Assembly (NCBI RefSeq): GCF_019649055.1
Contig: NW_026570297.1
Span: 496,001 to 560,000 of the forward strand
Direction: 5' to 3'
From: Paramacrobiotus metropolitanus
Lineage: Eukaryota > Tardigrada > Eutardigrada > Parachela > Macrobiotidae
Length of the DNA: 64,000 nt
Positions 1 through 11,936 of the stretch are shown here, one piece after another. Under the pieces are notes generated by a model. It had not been told where the DNA came from. It saw only the letters and a program-made list of their open reading frames with translations, and did no database searches. Numbering within the stretch: position 1 is the first letter of the stretch; each line of letters starts with the position of its first letter. The position numbers were made by a program, and so were the translations under genes.

Positions 1-178
1 AATAAGTAAATATGTCGCATGTTGTGCGTATTCAGGAAAGCAGAAAATAAAACAGTACGAGTTGTTAAATTTGAGACATGAATTTGCTGGTCAGAAAGTT
101 GCAACATGGGTTTAAAGTCGACCGTTTTTGTGAATGTGACTGTTCAGCTGATGGGTGCGTTTGTCTGGTAATTGATAG

Positions 179-1673
179 GAGGAAGAAATGCGCAACAGCG
201 GCGATCCGAAGTATGCGCATCTCAACGAGGATCTGCACATCTTCATCGAGATCCACGCTTATCCCGTGGAAGCCCAAGCGCGTTTCGCCCACGTTCTCAA
301 TGAACTGAAGAAGTTCTTGGATCCCAACCATCCGGTAAGTCACCGTCGCCCGTACTGCCACGATCACCACTGCTTTTGCTTAAAACTCAATAAATATTAT
401 TTAGAAATAATTCTGTTTATATACACAGCGCTACAGCAGAGCTTTTCTTCTGTTCAGGGTTATATCCCATCGGAGTACGAAGGCGTGCCCGGCGCCGCGC
501 CGCCCGGAGTGCGTCCCGGCATGCGACCACCCCCTCCCGGAGTGCGGCCACCACCTCCGCCCCACATGCGTCCTCGCGCACCACCTCCCGGCGGACCACG
601 TCCCTACGGAGCACCCGCGATGCCACGCCCGGCACCGCCCGCTCCGGTGGCGCCTCCCGCCCCACAGGCGGAATCCAGCTATTACTACGGACAGTCTGCA
701 GCTGCGTCTTCCCCCGGATCGTCGTACCCGGTAATTACGCAGCGTGATGTTGTGGTGCGATTAATGATGATAACCGGTCGGTTGCTGAGTCGGGATGAGT
801 GCCCTGCCTAGAAATAGGGGACCACGGGGCCGCTCGCCTAGTACTCTGATATTCAGTGACCATTATCTGAAATACCGTTATGATGTGCTCGGTGAAGGAG
901 GCAATTGGGATAGATTGTTGACGGTTTGTGTTTGGTTTGGTAGGGATCCAGTGACTATGGAGAGTCCAACGTGTATGCTAGTTATCCCGCGCAGGCCAAT
1001 GATTACGGACAGTCGACCGGGTATGAGACCCACGCCACGGACAGCAGCTCGCAGGCCGCTGCTTACGGACAAGCGGCGGCCCAGTGGGCGGGAGCGCGGC
1101 AGGCTGGATATGGGGCTCCGCAACAGGCTAGCACGGCTTATCCAGGTACGCTTTTGATGTTCGACATTCTTTAACGATTTTATAAGAACTTGTCTGTTGT
1201 TTTGGTCTACTCAGTTGATGTTTATTTGAAAATATTAATAAAATTTTAACTTATATAATTATCGTTCTGAAACAAAGCTCCGGGGAAGAAATAAAAAGAG
1301 CTATTCAGAGGACAGTAATGAATAATATTCGGAAAAAATTTTTGACCAGTCCAATCAGATTTAAATTTTGGTCCGGAAGTTTTACTTACTTTGGTTAAAA
1401 TTTTGCTTGTTCGCGGCTGCTCTATTCTGGGTGATTCTGTGCTCGGGATCATCCTTGGGGCGGCCGGAGAGTATTCCTGCAATTCTCATAGTTCTGAGAA
1501 CGGAATGTAGTTTTCAGTCTCCTGAAATCAGACAAACGTTGGTGCCTTTTGTAGGGTACGACAACAGTTGGGGCGATATGAGTAACGGAGGCGGCAAAGC
1601 GCCCCCGGCCACTCGATTTGCAGCGCCTAAGCAGCCGCGCCCCTCTCCCTATGCACAACAGGGAGGATACTGA
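179..1673 (+). CDS. KH-domain RNA-binding protein, Sam68/KHDRBS family, 3' part
   Basis: STAR-family KH protein, expected to bind RNA and act in splicing or signalling in the nucleus. Four exons fit: 179-334, 458-730, 944-1145 and 1555-1673, with GT-AG borders and matching phases. The first begins EEEMRNSGDPKYAHLNEDLH, the end of a STAR-type KH domain (compare the DPKYAHLN...DLH...IE signature of Sam68), then EAQARFAHVLNELKKFL. The next is a Pro/Arg/Gly-rich tract with repeated RPPPPGVRPPPPP-like stretches, possible SH3 ligands. The last two are rich in Tyr, Gly, Gln and Ala (SSYYYGQ, NDYGQSTGYE, AAYGQ) and end SPYAQQGGY, like the Tyr-rich Sam68 tail. The 5' exons (QUA1 and first half of KH) lie before the window. 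AATAAA near 1718 is a possible poly(A) signal. Family membership is firm; the exact paralogue is not. Confidence 0.82.
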
Positions 1674-4600
1674 GTTATACGGGAAGTTCAGCGGAAAATA
1701 TTATTTTGCCAGAAGGTAATAAATACTTCTTTTTTTCTATGTTTGTATCTATGTGTATTTATTTTATGACTGTTTAAACGCGAATGTTAAGTATATGTTG
1801 CCAGTTGTTAACGATGAATACTTTTATTGATTATTTGTTCGCTTGAATATTAATTTTGTAGAAAAACGTTGTAGGATGCAGGAATAATAATATTTGAAAA
1901 ATGGTTAATATTTGTTTACTGGTTTGTGAAGGTTCGTATGCAATCGCTCGTTCCGACACGGGATACTACTGTTACTCTTGGGCAAAAATAAGCGCTGGAA
2001 AATTAATCTGCAAAAATCGCTTTGTCATATTTCTTTCTGATTTAGTTGGGATATCATGAGTGTTCTTCTGTCAAATTTTTGCGTTGGTAGCTTGAAATTG
2101 TTTTTACAATAATATCATCATGACTTTGGATATGGTACTGTGTAACCGCTCATACTAATAATTCTTCAGTTTTCCCTGGACACTGTAAAATTTTGTCTGA
2201 TGATCGACCGAGCTAATTCTTTTGAATTTACTGCTGCGAGTTAGTGTCGTAAAGCTGATGAAGCTGGCTTTTATCTTTGAAATTGGAAATGTAATCTTTG
2301 TGCTGAAGACGCCGGACATTTGCTGAACCATAATACTTGACTTGTTTTGTCTTCGACTGCTTGAATATCTCTCTATTTGCTGCTATCGCTGATCTTTCTG
2401 CTAAGGAAAATAAACCAAAAATTTCCATAACCACTGACATTGTGTTGAAATAAAGAAAGCTAAACAACTAACAAATCGCAAGAATAAAGTCAAATTTATA
2501 AAGACGTAATAAAAATCTTCTGCTGATATATGAACACATAAACAAAAATGTTTTTACAAAAAAAATTAAACTACGGCGCAAAGTTGGGAAAAGAGAAAGC
2601 AACAAAATTCTGTCGCGCGTAAAAGTAGAATTTAGTTACAGGATTTACACAAAAGTAGATGTAAATACAGTATTTATACCAAATTGCGGATGATACTGAT
2701 ACAGAACGTTCACAGAATTGGAAATTACAGTAATAAAATAATTATATTTACATTGCTGTTGACGTTGTTATGTGTATCAACGGAATTACAAAATTCGATT
2801 TAATTCACGGCTACCATCGCCCCGTTATCAACTACTTGTACTTCCGGAAAAGGTGTGCCGTCAACGTATGGTCAAGTAATTGCTCAAAAAGATAATTTAC
2901 ATTAATGCAGTTTAATAATTTAAGTGTATTTAGTGTGGATAATCACATTCAGAAGCGCCTGATAATTTATTTCTATTTTTGTTGTAGATAATTATGTGAA
3001 CAATTTGGAGGAGCTGATACTACAAAATAAAATACTGACAGTACCAATTTGTCATTTTTTAAATTCACAGTTAACTCCAATATGTTTTCGTTTATCGTTC
3101 TGATAAGGTGCTTTTAACTGGAAACTATTTTTAAACTGACCGGTGGACGAAATCATGAAACCATTTTTCACTGGTTTTGTAAACAAGCGAAATTTACATG
3201 CAGACTTTTTTGTAACTGTCTTGATGACCGATCGGTATCAGCAAGCACGGCTGCGACATAGTCTGATTGTAGGTTCTCGTAATATAAACACGCAATTAAG
3301 TGATGCAAATATATTAGAAACAAAGTTAAAAAATTTCTGGTGTACGTGTGGTGCGTCACATGGACATATTTTTCAAGATATCAACTTTTCATTAATGTGT
3401 ACTCTGTCAAATGTCGACATGACTTGCCTTCCAGGCCACTGTACTACGCTCCTGCTGCATGTTGTGTTAATACAGTGCGTATATTTATATATGGTACGCA
3501 GAGTTCCTTCCTTCCTCCTTTCACCCCCGCCTTTGCTAGATTTTTACATCCGTTTACAGAGAATCCGGCGTTTGAATAAGCACTAAAGAAATTGTGGTGT
3601 GTATCACTCGGTATGATGGTGAGGATTCTATTTTGCACGCATATTTTCTGGTGTAGGCTGTGCAGCGTGTCGAAAAGCGACTGGAAGTGGACTGGACGCC
3701 ATGCCGGCGACCGACCCTACGGAGTGCAGTCGCATCGGTTGTGAGTGATGGCGGTTTATTTGTTTATTTGGAGGCCCGGTAAATCATTGTGTCCTCGGAC
3801 CTGGGTAAATCTGCGTATGATTTGCGATCCCAATTGGGCGATCTACGTTATCCCAGTATGAAGCTGAATGGTCGTTTCCTTCCCTCTTCCCGGCTGAACA
3901 TTTGACCATAGGACCGTATTCGAAATTTTGCGATGGCCTTGCTTTTACTGCTCAACTGATCCACCTTGTGAATATCGTCTTGAGAAAAAGTATGGCGTTT
4001 TCTCAGGACGTTACTTATTAGGTGGTTTCAGTGGGGATTGGATCAGCACGGAAGTTCGCCGGGTTTTTATGTCGGCTTGTGCTTGACTTACTAACGGTGT
4101 GACAGTTGACTGCATTGCTGCACAGCAGGGAAAGTGACCCGAGTTTCGGTGTATTACCACTGTTTTCCTTTTGACAATGTTAATAATATGTGATACGGAC
4201 TATTTCTACCGTATCCACGACCGGTCCACGTTGTATATTTAGATCATCTGGAGATTGTGGAGCTATGATCTCTTTTATTGCGCTGTTGCCGCGATTCGTA
4301 TCTGCGCCGACAATGCGACGAATGAGATTTGGCCCTCATCAAAACAGGATGAATAATTTCCGTCAAGGTTTTATAGGATTTTTTTGCAGTGGTTTGTAAG
4401 GCGATTTTCCTTTTTTTTCCGATGTATCCGCGCATTCTGAGTGAATTTTAATTCCAGTAGATGAATTCAACGGAAATTCGAACCGAACGAGAAAGTAATA
4501 ACGGAAGTACAGATATACTCCTTATATCCTGATATGTTACGGTAGTCCAGGTTTTATTATTTTTTTTGCAGAGGTTAGGAAATATTCTCTCGGATTCAGA

Positions 4601-4855
4601 CTGAATTTTTTATGTAAATTCCAGTAGATGAACTAAACAGACAGGAAATTCAAACTGAACGAGAAAGAATAACCGAAGTACACTGGAAGGAAGAGACGAA
4701 GTTGAAAAAAGGGGAAAGCCCTGCATTGTCCACGCACAGACCACAACCGGGAAGCAAACCAATCAGCACCACCCCTCCGTTTTGACAAGCCACCCCATCA
4801 ACAACGGAAAATACTCGCAAAAATTGCATACAATCTATCCACTGTGTTCACTGCG
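1674..4855. other. Intergenic, no convincing gene
   Basis: About 3.2 kb between the KHDRBS-type gene and the 3' end of NAA35, which transcribe toward each other. I see AT-rich DNA and short ORFs without recognisable motifs. A stretch at 3143-3586 stays open, but its codons and translation look random. A partial direct duplication occurs at about 4437-4513 and 4600-4681; both share an AATTCCAGTAGATGAA core and an AACGAGAAAG block. The first part is probably 3' UTR. Confidence 0.6.
4437..4681 (+). repeat. Imperfect direct duplication of about 80 bp
   Basis: Two similar segments at about 4437-4513 and 4600-4681 share, in the same order, a TGAATTTT block, TTCCAGTAGATGAA, GGAAATTC, GAACGAGAAAG and CGAAGTACA-like ends. 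They differ by substitutions and small indels. The function is unknown. Confidence 0.6.
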
Positions 4856-7800
4856 TCACACCAGTTTCAGACTAGGAAACCACGGATGCTCATCGTGCAC
4901 CAGCTCCACGCTCTACAAACAGAAACAAACAGTTAATACAGAATCCATAGAGCGAAAGCGAGCAAAGAAATACCTTGCAATTTCGTCCAGTGGCAAGAAT
5001 TTTCAAAATCACATCATTCCGTCGACAAACTTTTGTCAAACGCACTTTCTGCAAACGAAATTCATCCATTAGAATTGCTTCGAATAAATCGTTCAAATCA
5101 TGAGAATCTGATTATCATGGTGGTCGTAACAACGTCCAATAATGCGATATAAAATAAATGAACTTCAATAAAAATAAACCTTTTTCTTAATAATCTATAA
5201 AAGAACCATTAGCTCCACTTGGAGTTCGAATTTGAACAAATCTCTGTGTTTACTGAGGAGCAACGATTCCACTGTTCTACGATAACTTTCTGAAATCACG
5301 AAGTAATGTCACCGCGCTTGCTGTTTTGTTATTTTAATGGCCACTGTCTGGTTAACTAATTTTCCGTGAACCATACATGTTAGCTCAGTTTCAGAGCAAA
5401 TTTTGGTTTGATTATGATCTGCACTGTCATTTACGGCACATGTAAGTTTAAACAATATTTAAATTTAATTTACTTATATATATTTAGAATATAAACTGAT
5501 ATATACCGTAAACTGTAATTTGTGGTGCAAATCATAATCAAACCAAGCTGTAACTCTGAAAATTGTTGCCCGGTTAGAGCATCATCCTAATCACAGATGT
5601 AAAATTTTTTCGTTGTGTTTTTAACCGCTGATACCCCTTACTTGGTCCTCATCAGCCCAGTAGGGAAACAACTTCTCAGCATTCTGAATATTCTGCGATG
5701 CCCTCCGGAAAATATCCATCACAACCGCATTGCTCTCATTGTTCTTATCGAAGTCCAGCCGACCAGGGAAGAGCTGATGCTCACACAGAACGGAGCGCAC
5801 TGCGCAGTAGTGCTCATAATCGACAAAGGCCGGTGCGTTGCGCTCCATAAACGGCATCAACCTACAACGTACAATTTATACAAATTAAAAAGCCTAATCT
5901 TCACACAATGTACAGATATATTTATGCTACAAAGGCAGTGCAGTAGCAAGATACCGTACAGCCTACAGAGTTACAGTAAAAATACGTACGGTTCCTGTCT
6001 GACGGGCAATATATCTGTCATTTCTTTTATTTTACCGATTATAATAGCGGAATTCTTCGTTGTCCAGAGAGTCATCACTGGGACGGATTTTACCCTGCAT
6101 CTGCAGACCGAGCACGGTCAGCTGGTAGGCGCCACACAGGTAATGGAGGGATTGCGCCCGCGCCAGCACCCCGCGGTGCGGTCGGGAGTTCAGACTGGAA
6201 TCGGAGGTTTTGCTCTTCAGCGGCGGCTTCTTCTTGCCGTTCTTGCGAACCATGCGTGCTTCATTCTACAAGTACAAATTAATGAAACGTACAAATTATC
6301 ATACAATTTCCGTAAACAGTCATCACGGAGGAAAATGTAATTTGTGCTTCAGGTAGGCACTAAACATTCACTCGTAAGTCATAACAGCAGGCACAACGAA
6401 GTTCTAGCCCACAAAATGTCAAACGGAATGCTGTAAAAGATTGGAAATACCGCAAGATACAGTAAAACTGTACACGCACGTTACGCGAAAAATTCAAAAA
6501 ATCGTTACACTACAACGTGTTAGGAGTTTGAACTTCATTTTAAATAATATAATCAAACGGATCGCAAACGACGTAGGTGCAGCATTATTTCACAGTGTAC
6601 AATCCATTGTTCTACGATAAGTTACCGAACTGGTTTCCACTCTAACCGTCCATTCGTAAATTTATCCAGGATCACAAGCATAAATTTCTAAGCACCTCTT
6701 TTTCGAAAAAAATTTATTCTACCCACGCGATCAATTCAGGAATCCTTTTAACCACACCCAATCTGTACGGCACAAGCCCTCACATTCAAGTAACGAGCAA
6801 TTTTTAATACCTCCAAGAACGCTCCCAACGCGGTTTCATTCTCCCGCACCGCATTATCGGCGCGCGCCACCGTCTGGATTTCGCAGTGGTACAGCACATC
6901 GTACAGATACCAGTACACAAAGTGCAGCTCCGTCGGCGCGTACAAATCCAGCTCGAATCCCGATAACAGGTACTCGCTCATGCAGTGCAGCATCGTCATC
7001 AGTGTCCACGATGCCAGGCAAAAGTGGTGTGTAAATCCCGGCAGACGTTGTTCCTATAAACCATTCATATACAGATACATACAAATTATTCGTAAAAATG
7101 CAAAAACACAATGACATAATTTCGCCCAGGTGCGTTATAACACCATATTCGAAATAAATCTCCCTTTACAAACACACTGCTCAGTGCTTACTAAAACCTG
7201 AAATTACTTTTAGAAACTAAAATTTACTAGTACTTACTACTGCTAGAGTATATATTCCAAATTTCTAGATACTAATCTGACTATTCTCTTTATGTTTTCT
7301 ATATTTTGAATTGTAAATAAGTCAAATACAACATCTGTACAACATCAGCCTGTTTACCCCTTTAGCTGCTTAACGCTATAATTTCTTTCACGATTTGCAC
7401 GTTTTTTTCTAATTTGGGACTTTTTTCCCCGGCAAAGTACTGTACAGATACACGCTAATTGAAATTTAGTCCTTACCAATAACTGCTGATTGAAATAATC
7501 ATCCAGCTTCTCGGCGTCCTCCTGCAGCGTGAACACATCCACCAGCGCCACGCCCAGCGCATCCCGCTGTCGTGCCTTATTCAGCCCGTACACCCGCAGT
7601 AAATTGGAGAAGACCGTCACACAACTGCGGACGAACGTTCCCGCGTATTCCGTCGTTTCGGCAGACTGGGGTAGATGCGAATTCAGGAAGACGGGCGCGG
7701 AGGTGAAGACGCGGATGGACTCCATGATGCCGTCACTCAACGGCAATAGGAACCACGGAGGCGGTTGGGAAATCGGGGCGGAGGGATAGGAATGAGGGGA

Positions 7801-10800
7801 GTGGAGATTGATGCCCAGGGAGTGGCTGATCACAATCTGCATCATCGACCTAAACAACACAACAGTCGAAGATAACTGGGCATTAACGTAAATGCTCATT
7901 TACTAATGCAATAGCTTTTCAGGTCTTCATTGGTCAAATCCAACTTAAGGCAAAATAAAGAAGGAAACACAAAAATTACAACAACAAAATTTCATAGCCG
8001 AACACAAAAATCCAACAAAAATGCTCCTAAAAAAACTGCTGGACGGAATGCGCATTTATACAGTTATACTCTTCTGGCACATATTATAAGATATGTACGC
8101 ATATACACATATACAGTATTAAAATCGTAGAGTAAATAAAAAATCGTAGAGTTCTGGCTGAAGTTCTTCTGTACATCTGTCACAGCAGAGCGCAGTGCAC
8201 TTACGAAAAGCTGACTGAAAACGACCGCTTTTGACGAACAACGCGTAAACGAAAAATTTCTTAAAAATAATTCGTTTATCTTTAGATAACTGCATCGCCA
8301 AATGAAAACAAACTATTGAATAAACAAAACCGCAGTAATTAACCTGCTAAAATTACAACGTAGAAACGCACGATAATATGGTTTCTCCTAGAATTCATGC
8401 AAGAAGTAATGATAGAGAAATCCGCACATTTCTTTACAGATAAAAACGCTGTACTGCCTGCATACAATTTTTGCTCATGCCTCTTTCGATTTTTCAACCA
8501 GCTTGGTATGCATAGTTTATTACATCATAAATATACCGTACACGAGTCATAATACGATGCATTTCATCTAGAATTCCTCAATTAACTTTTGCTTTAACGA
8601 TATTTCCGCAAAACCGATTTTCATACCTGATCAGCGCCAACGACGAGAGCCCACACTCTTTCCGCAACATACCCAACAGCACATCCAACTTCCCCACATT
8701 CTCCCTCACGCTCATCACCACTTTCAACCCGTCCACCAGCCGCTTCATAAAGACGAACGTCTCTTCACCCAGCGTCAACGGGGTGTGCCGGGGAAAGGAC
8801 GGCGGCAATAAATGCAGATTAATCAGCGGCTCAAAACCCGGCGCCTGCAGTACCCGCTCCCCGTCCAGAAAGTATCCTCCCACAATCTTCTCCAGGGTGG
8901 TCTGCAGCACCTCCAACTGCTGTGGCGCTTCGGTGAAGAAGGCGTCCGACCGCCAGCGGAACGCCGAGAGAAACTGCACCAGGGTGCGGAGGAACTTGAA
9001 GCGCAGGGCGATGGCGTTCCAGCGCGCTGCTTCGTCGACTTCCGCCGGGGAGGCCGCGGATTTCAGCCGGCGGGCATTGCGGGCGCAGGTCTCCTCGGCA
9101 ATTTTGAGAGATTTCGAGAGGGCGGAGCGGGGTTTGCTGGGGTCGTTGAAGAGGTTGGGGATGCTGATCGGCGACATCACCTACAAAGTATGCACGAATC
9201 AGACTGGGAGTACAACAAAAAATTAAGTACATAAAAATTACAAAAAACAGTAACGCCAACCACGAAGAGAGGCTGCAAAAGCGAACCATGAAAATAAAAC
9301 GGCACAAAATCCTTGTTCGGTGTGAAAATCCACTGCTTTGTGGATTTTCCTGGGGCTTTGTGGTTCGGTGTGAAAATCCACTGCTGCTTAATCCTTGTTA
9401 CGTTCCTTGTTACGGTTTTAGCCAAATTCAGTACGGGTAAACAGAACAGTTAATTCAAATGTGCCACACCACTTCGCTTTCATGCAATGCAAACTGCAAT
9501 TTGCAAATCCCGTCATTAGCGCCAGGCTGCCAGCTCAGATTCAGTACGCGCACATCGGAATTATTCAGGATAAGCATCTGAACCAGCGATACAAAAAATT
9601 CAAAAAATCCACCCAATGAAAATGAATTAATCTTTACTCTACCGAAAATGCTGGCACATACAGTGGTCACGCAATCAAATAACATAGTGTGCCACATTAC
9701 TACGCTTCTATACAATGCCGAAAGGAACTTGTAAATGTGTAATTGTATTGCAACCTCTAACCGGAAAGAGATTATTGAGGATAAATGCTTAAAGGCATGA
9801 ATTATAAAATCTACAATTGTAAGTCCAAAAACCCATATTCAAGCTAAACTTTTGCGGAGCGCAGCGCCACACGCTTTCCTAACCTGGAAGTCCTCTTCCT
9901 CGACGACGCCGCCATCCAGCATAATCTGCCGGACATGATCAATCAGCTCCAGCAGCGTCACACAGTAGGCGTGCATGAGTTCGTCCCGCAGTGCCTCCGG
10001 TTTGTGGAGGTAAAGCAGCGTGAAGACGGTTTGAGCAACACAGTGGCCCTGCATCCACATTATCACAAACGGCAGACTCCGGTCCATCACAGCCAGATAA
10101 TCGCTTGAGCTGAAACCCTCCAGTTTCATCAGGCCTTTCACGACACCATCCTCGAAGGATTTGATCTGCATTTAAAAAATTAACCCGTTTATTATATCCA
10201 AAAATTTGCCACCAAAAACTGCTATAACCAGTATTTCGCGGTGAATTTACATTCACATTATGAATTCAGCAAAAAGCAATTCTACCAGCTGAAATTTAAT
10301 AATTACGCGTGCACATTTGAAATCGCCACTTCGAATCCCTTTGAGGCTTGCGTGCCACAGTACTACGATCTAATGCCACTGCTTACGGGCTAATTCAATT
10401 TATACAGTGATAATTTTAATTGAAAGCCCACACATAAAAATTTATTAAGTAAACCGCAATTCAACAACCGCGTTACGGATTTTATGTTTGTTTTAAATCG
10501 AAAAAATAGTTAAAAATACTTTGGACTACTTCAAAAGTTCTTGGGGGGAAACCACAACACGGAAGGAAAAATTCAACATCACCATCAGAAAAGAACTCAG
10601 TACGATCCAGCAGTGTCAGGACAGAAATTGTAGATTATTTATCTAAAACTTTTCCGTGACTATGGGAATCATATTCAAATTAATACACGGAGAAAAACAC
10701 AAGCGTCGGGAAGAGCCAGACGACAGTTCCTCGTCGACCCTGTCGTTGCCCATACACCGCGACAATTCGCTACCCCGCCGTTTCCCTTACCTTTCGGTCC

Positions 10801-11084
10801 TTGAGCGACAACCCGATATCCATCTTCACATCCATGAGCTCGATGGCCGACATGGCGTCGTAGAGAGTAAAGGCGGGCGTGGACAGCAGTTCCCCCGGAT
10901 GGATCTCCCGCGACCACTCGGCGAACTGTGCCTGGATATCCCGCCACTGCTGCGGCTGGCTGGAGACGATCACGTGGGGGCCATTGGGGAGAGGGGGGTC
11001 GGGGTGGTGTGCAGCCGATGTAGCGGCCAGAAGGGCTAGTTCCCCGGGCTCCAAATGCCCGTTGGCCATGGGCACATCGGCCAT
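4856..11084 (-). CDS. NAA35: N-alpha-acetyltransferase 35, NatC auxiliary subunit
   Basis: Auxiliary subunit (MAK10 family) of the NatC complex, which acetylates the N-termini of nascent proteins at the ribosome. Nine exons keep frame: 11084-10791, 10165-9884, 9180-8627, 7849-7477, 7053-6811, 6265-6036, 5861-5642, 5048-4974 and 4912-4856. They give 2328 nt and 775 aa, against about 725 aa in human. Family landmarks: FTLYDAMSAIELMDVKMD at the N-terminus, GHCVAQTVFTLLYLHKPEAL, EEEDFQ, GFEPLINLHLLPPSFPR, NKARQRDALG, EYLLSGFELDLY...YWYLYDVLY, a Lys-rich KNGKKKPPLK segment and the short end HPWFPSLKLV. The last two exons (25 and 18 codons) are easy to miss; they are supported by phase, splice sites and the family's typical ...FP..KLV ending. 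It is head-to-head with CTDP1 across 852 bp, which may hold shared promoter elements. It is complete, with no sign of damage. Confidence 0.94.
5389..5561. repeat. Small foldback element, MITE-like, downstream part of NAA35 intron
   Basis: Imperfect inverted arms at about 5389-5424 and 5525-5561 enclose about 100 bp of AT-rich DNA. The core TTGGTTTGATTATGATCTGC on the left has its reverse complement on the right with one mismatch, and TTTCAGAG ends each arm. It lies in the NAA35 intron between the exons at 5861-5642 and 5048-4974. No clear target-site duplication was found, so the MITE assignment is only suggestive. Confidence 0.55.
9315..9385 (+). repeat. Short direct repeat in NAA35 intron
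   Basis: TTCGGTGTGAAAATCCACTG occurs twice about 48 bp apart (near 9317 and 9364) within the second NAA35 intron. No function is suggested. Confidence 0.6.
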
Positions 11085-11936
11085 TTCTCAGTTGTTGTCT
11101 AGTTTGCGCTGTTGTATACAACGTGCACTGAGTGCCATTCACTTATGAAACGATCCGACGATGTTCACGTTAAAGTGGCCATCTTCAGCGGGTTCAAAAT
11201 CGAAGCATAATAATCAATCGTATACAAGCGAAAGTAAAATGGTAGATTTGTTCTGAGGACTTTTTTCAAATCTGAAGAGTGAAGAGCAGGAAACGGAATT
11301 TCGCTACTTGAGCCAGCACTTCTGTTGAGTGTCGATTGGCAGCCGCCCGCTGCGTTCGACATGAGCGCGAAGTCAGTCTTCAGTTCACTGACTGTCGTGC
11401 CTCGGAGTTCCATTCTGTCTTCGTTTGATCAGCTGTTCACATTTATGGTTTTCAGTTTTGCTACTTTGGTACTGAAACTACATTTGCATCTTCATTCGGA
11501 ACCGTGGTCCCAGGACACTATGCGAACGAAACGCCGACAGATTATGTAATTTGTTGTCTCAAGTCTCTCAACGTACCGCAGCAGCGTTCGATAGAAGTCG
11601 TGATTCGTTGTCTGTAGTGGCGGACTGCGAGAGACCTGCCATTCCTAATCCGTGGCGCTCGCGTGTTATCCAGCTCTACAAGCAGCGAAGCAGATATTGC
11701 AACCACGCCGTAACAAGCCTAACCAGTGTTCGAAAAGGTAAAACGGTATGAGTAAGTGAGAAGATGGAAGGTGCTAAATTACTGAAGTCAGTAACGAAGT
11801 CTGGCAACTGCTGATATCGAAATTTGAAACCCACATACTCTATAAACGGTTCGGTGAGAACAAAGAACTCGGCAAGTACTGTGAAAGACGGCTGATTCGT
11901 TACGTTCTGACGATGTTTGATTTGTAGGAGTTGGAA
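11085..11936. promoter_or_regulatory. Divergent intergenic region between NAA35 and CTDP1
   Basis: 852 bp separates the NAA35 start (minus strand) from the CTDP1 start (plus strand). Both 5' UTRs and promoters must lie here unless a non-coding first exon lies elsewhere. I saw no TATA box I would defend. The arrangement suggests a bidirectional promoter for two housekeeping genes. Small ORFs here have no recognisable motif. Confidence 0.5.

Noticed and set aside
3143-3586. 147-codon open frame between KHDRBS-type gene and NAA35
   Set aside because: AT-rich codons, no domain, overlapping frames also open, and no ATG-based start with conserved features.
5615-6340. 241-codon plus-strand frame
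   Set aside because: It is the antisense of NAA35 exons 6 and 7 and an intron.
9455-10380. GTGCCACA-containing similar segments near 9463, 9690 and 10352
   Set aside because: The similarity is short and patchy; not enough to define a repeat family by eye.
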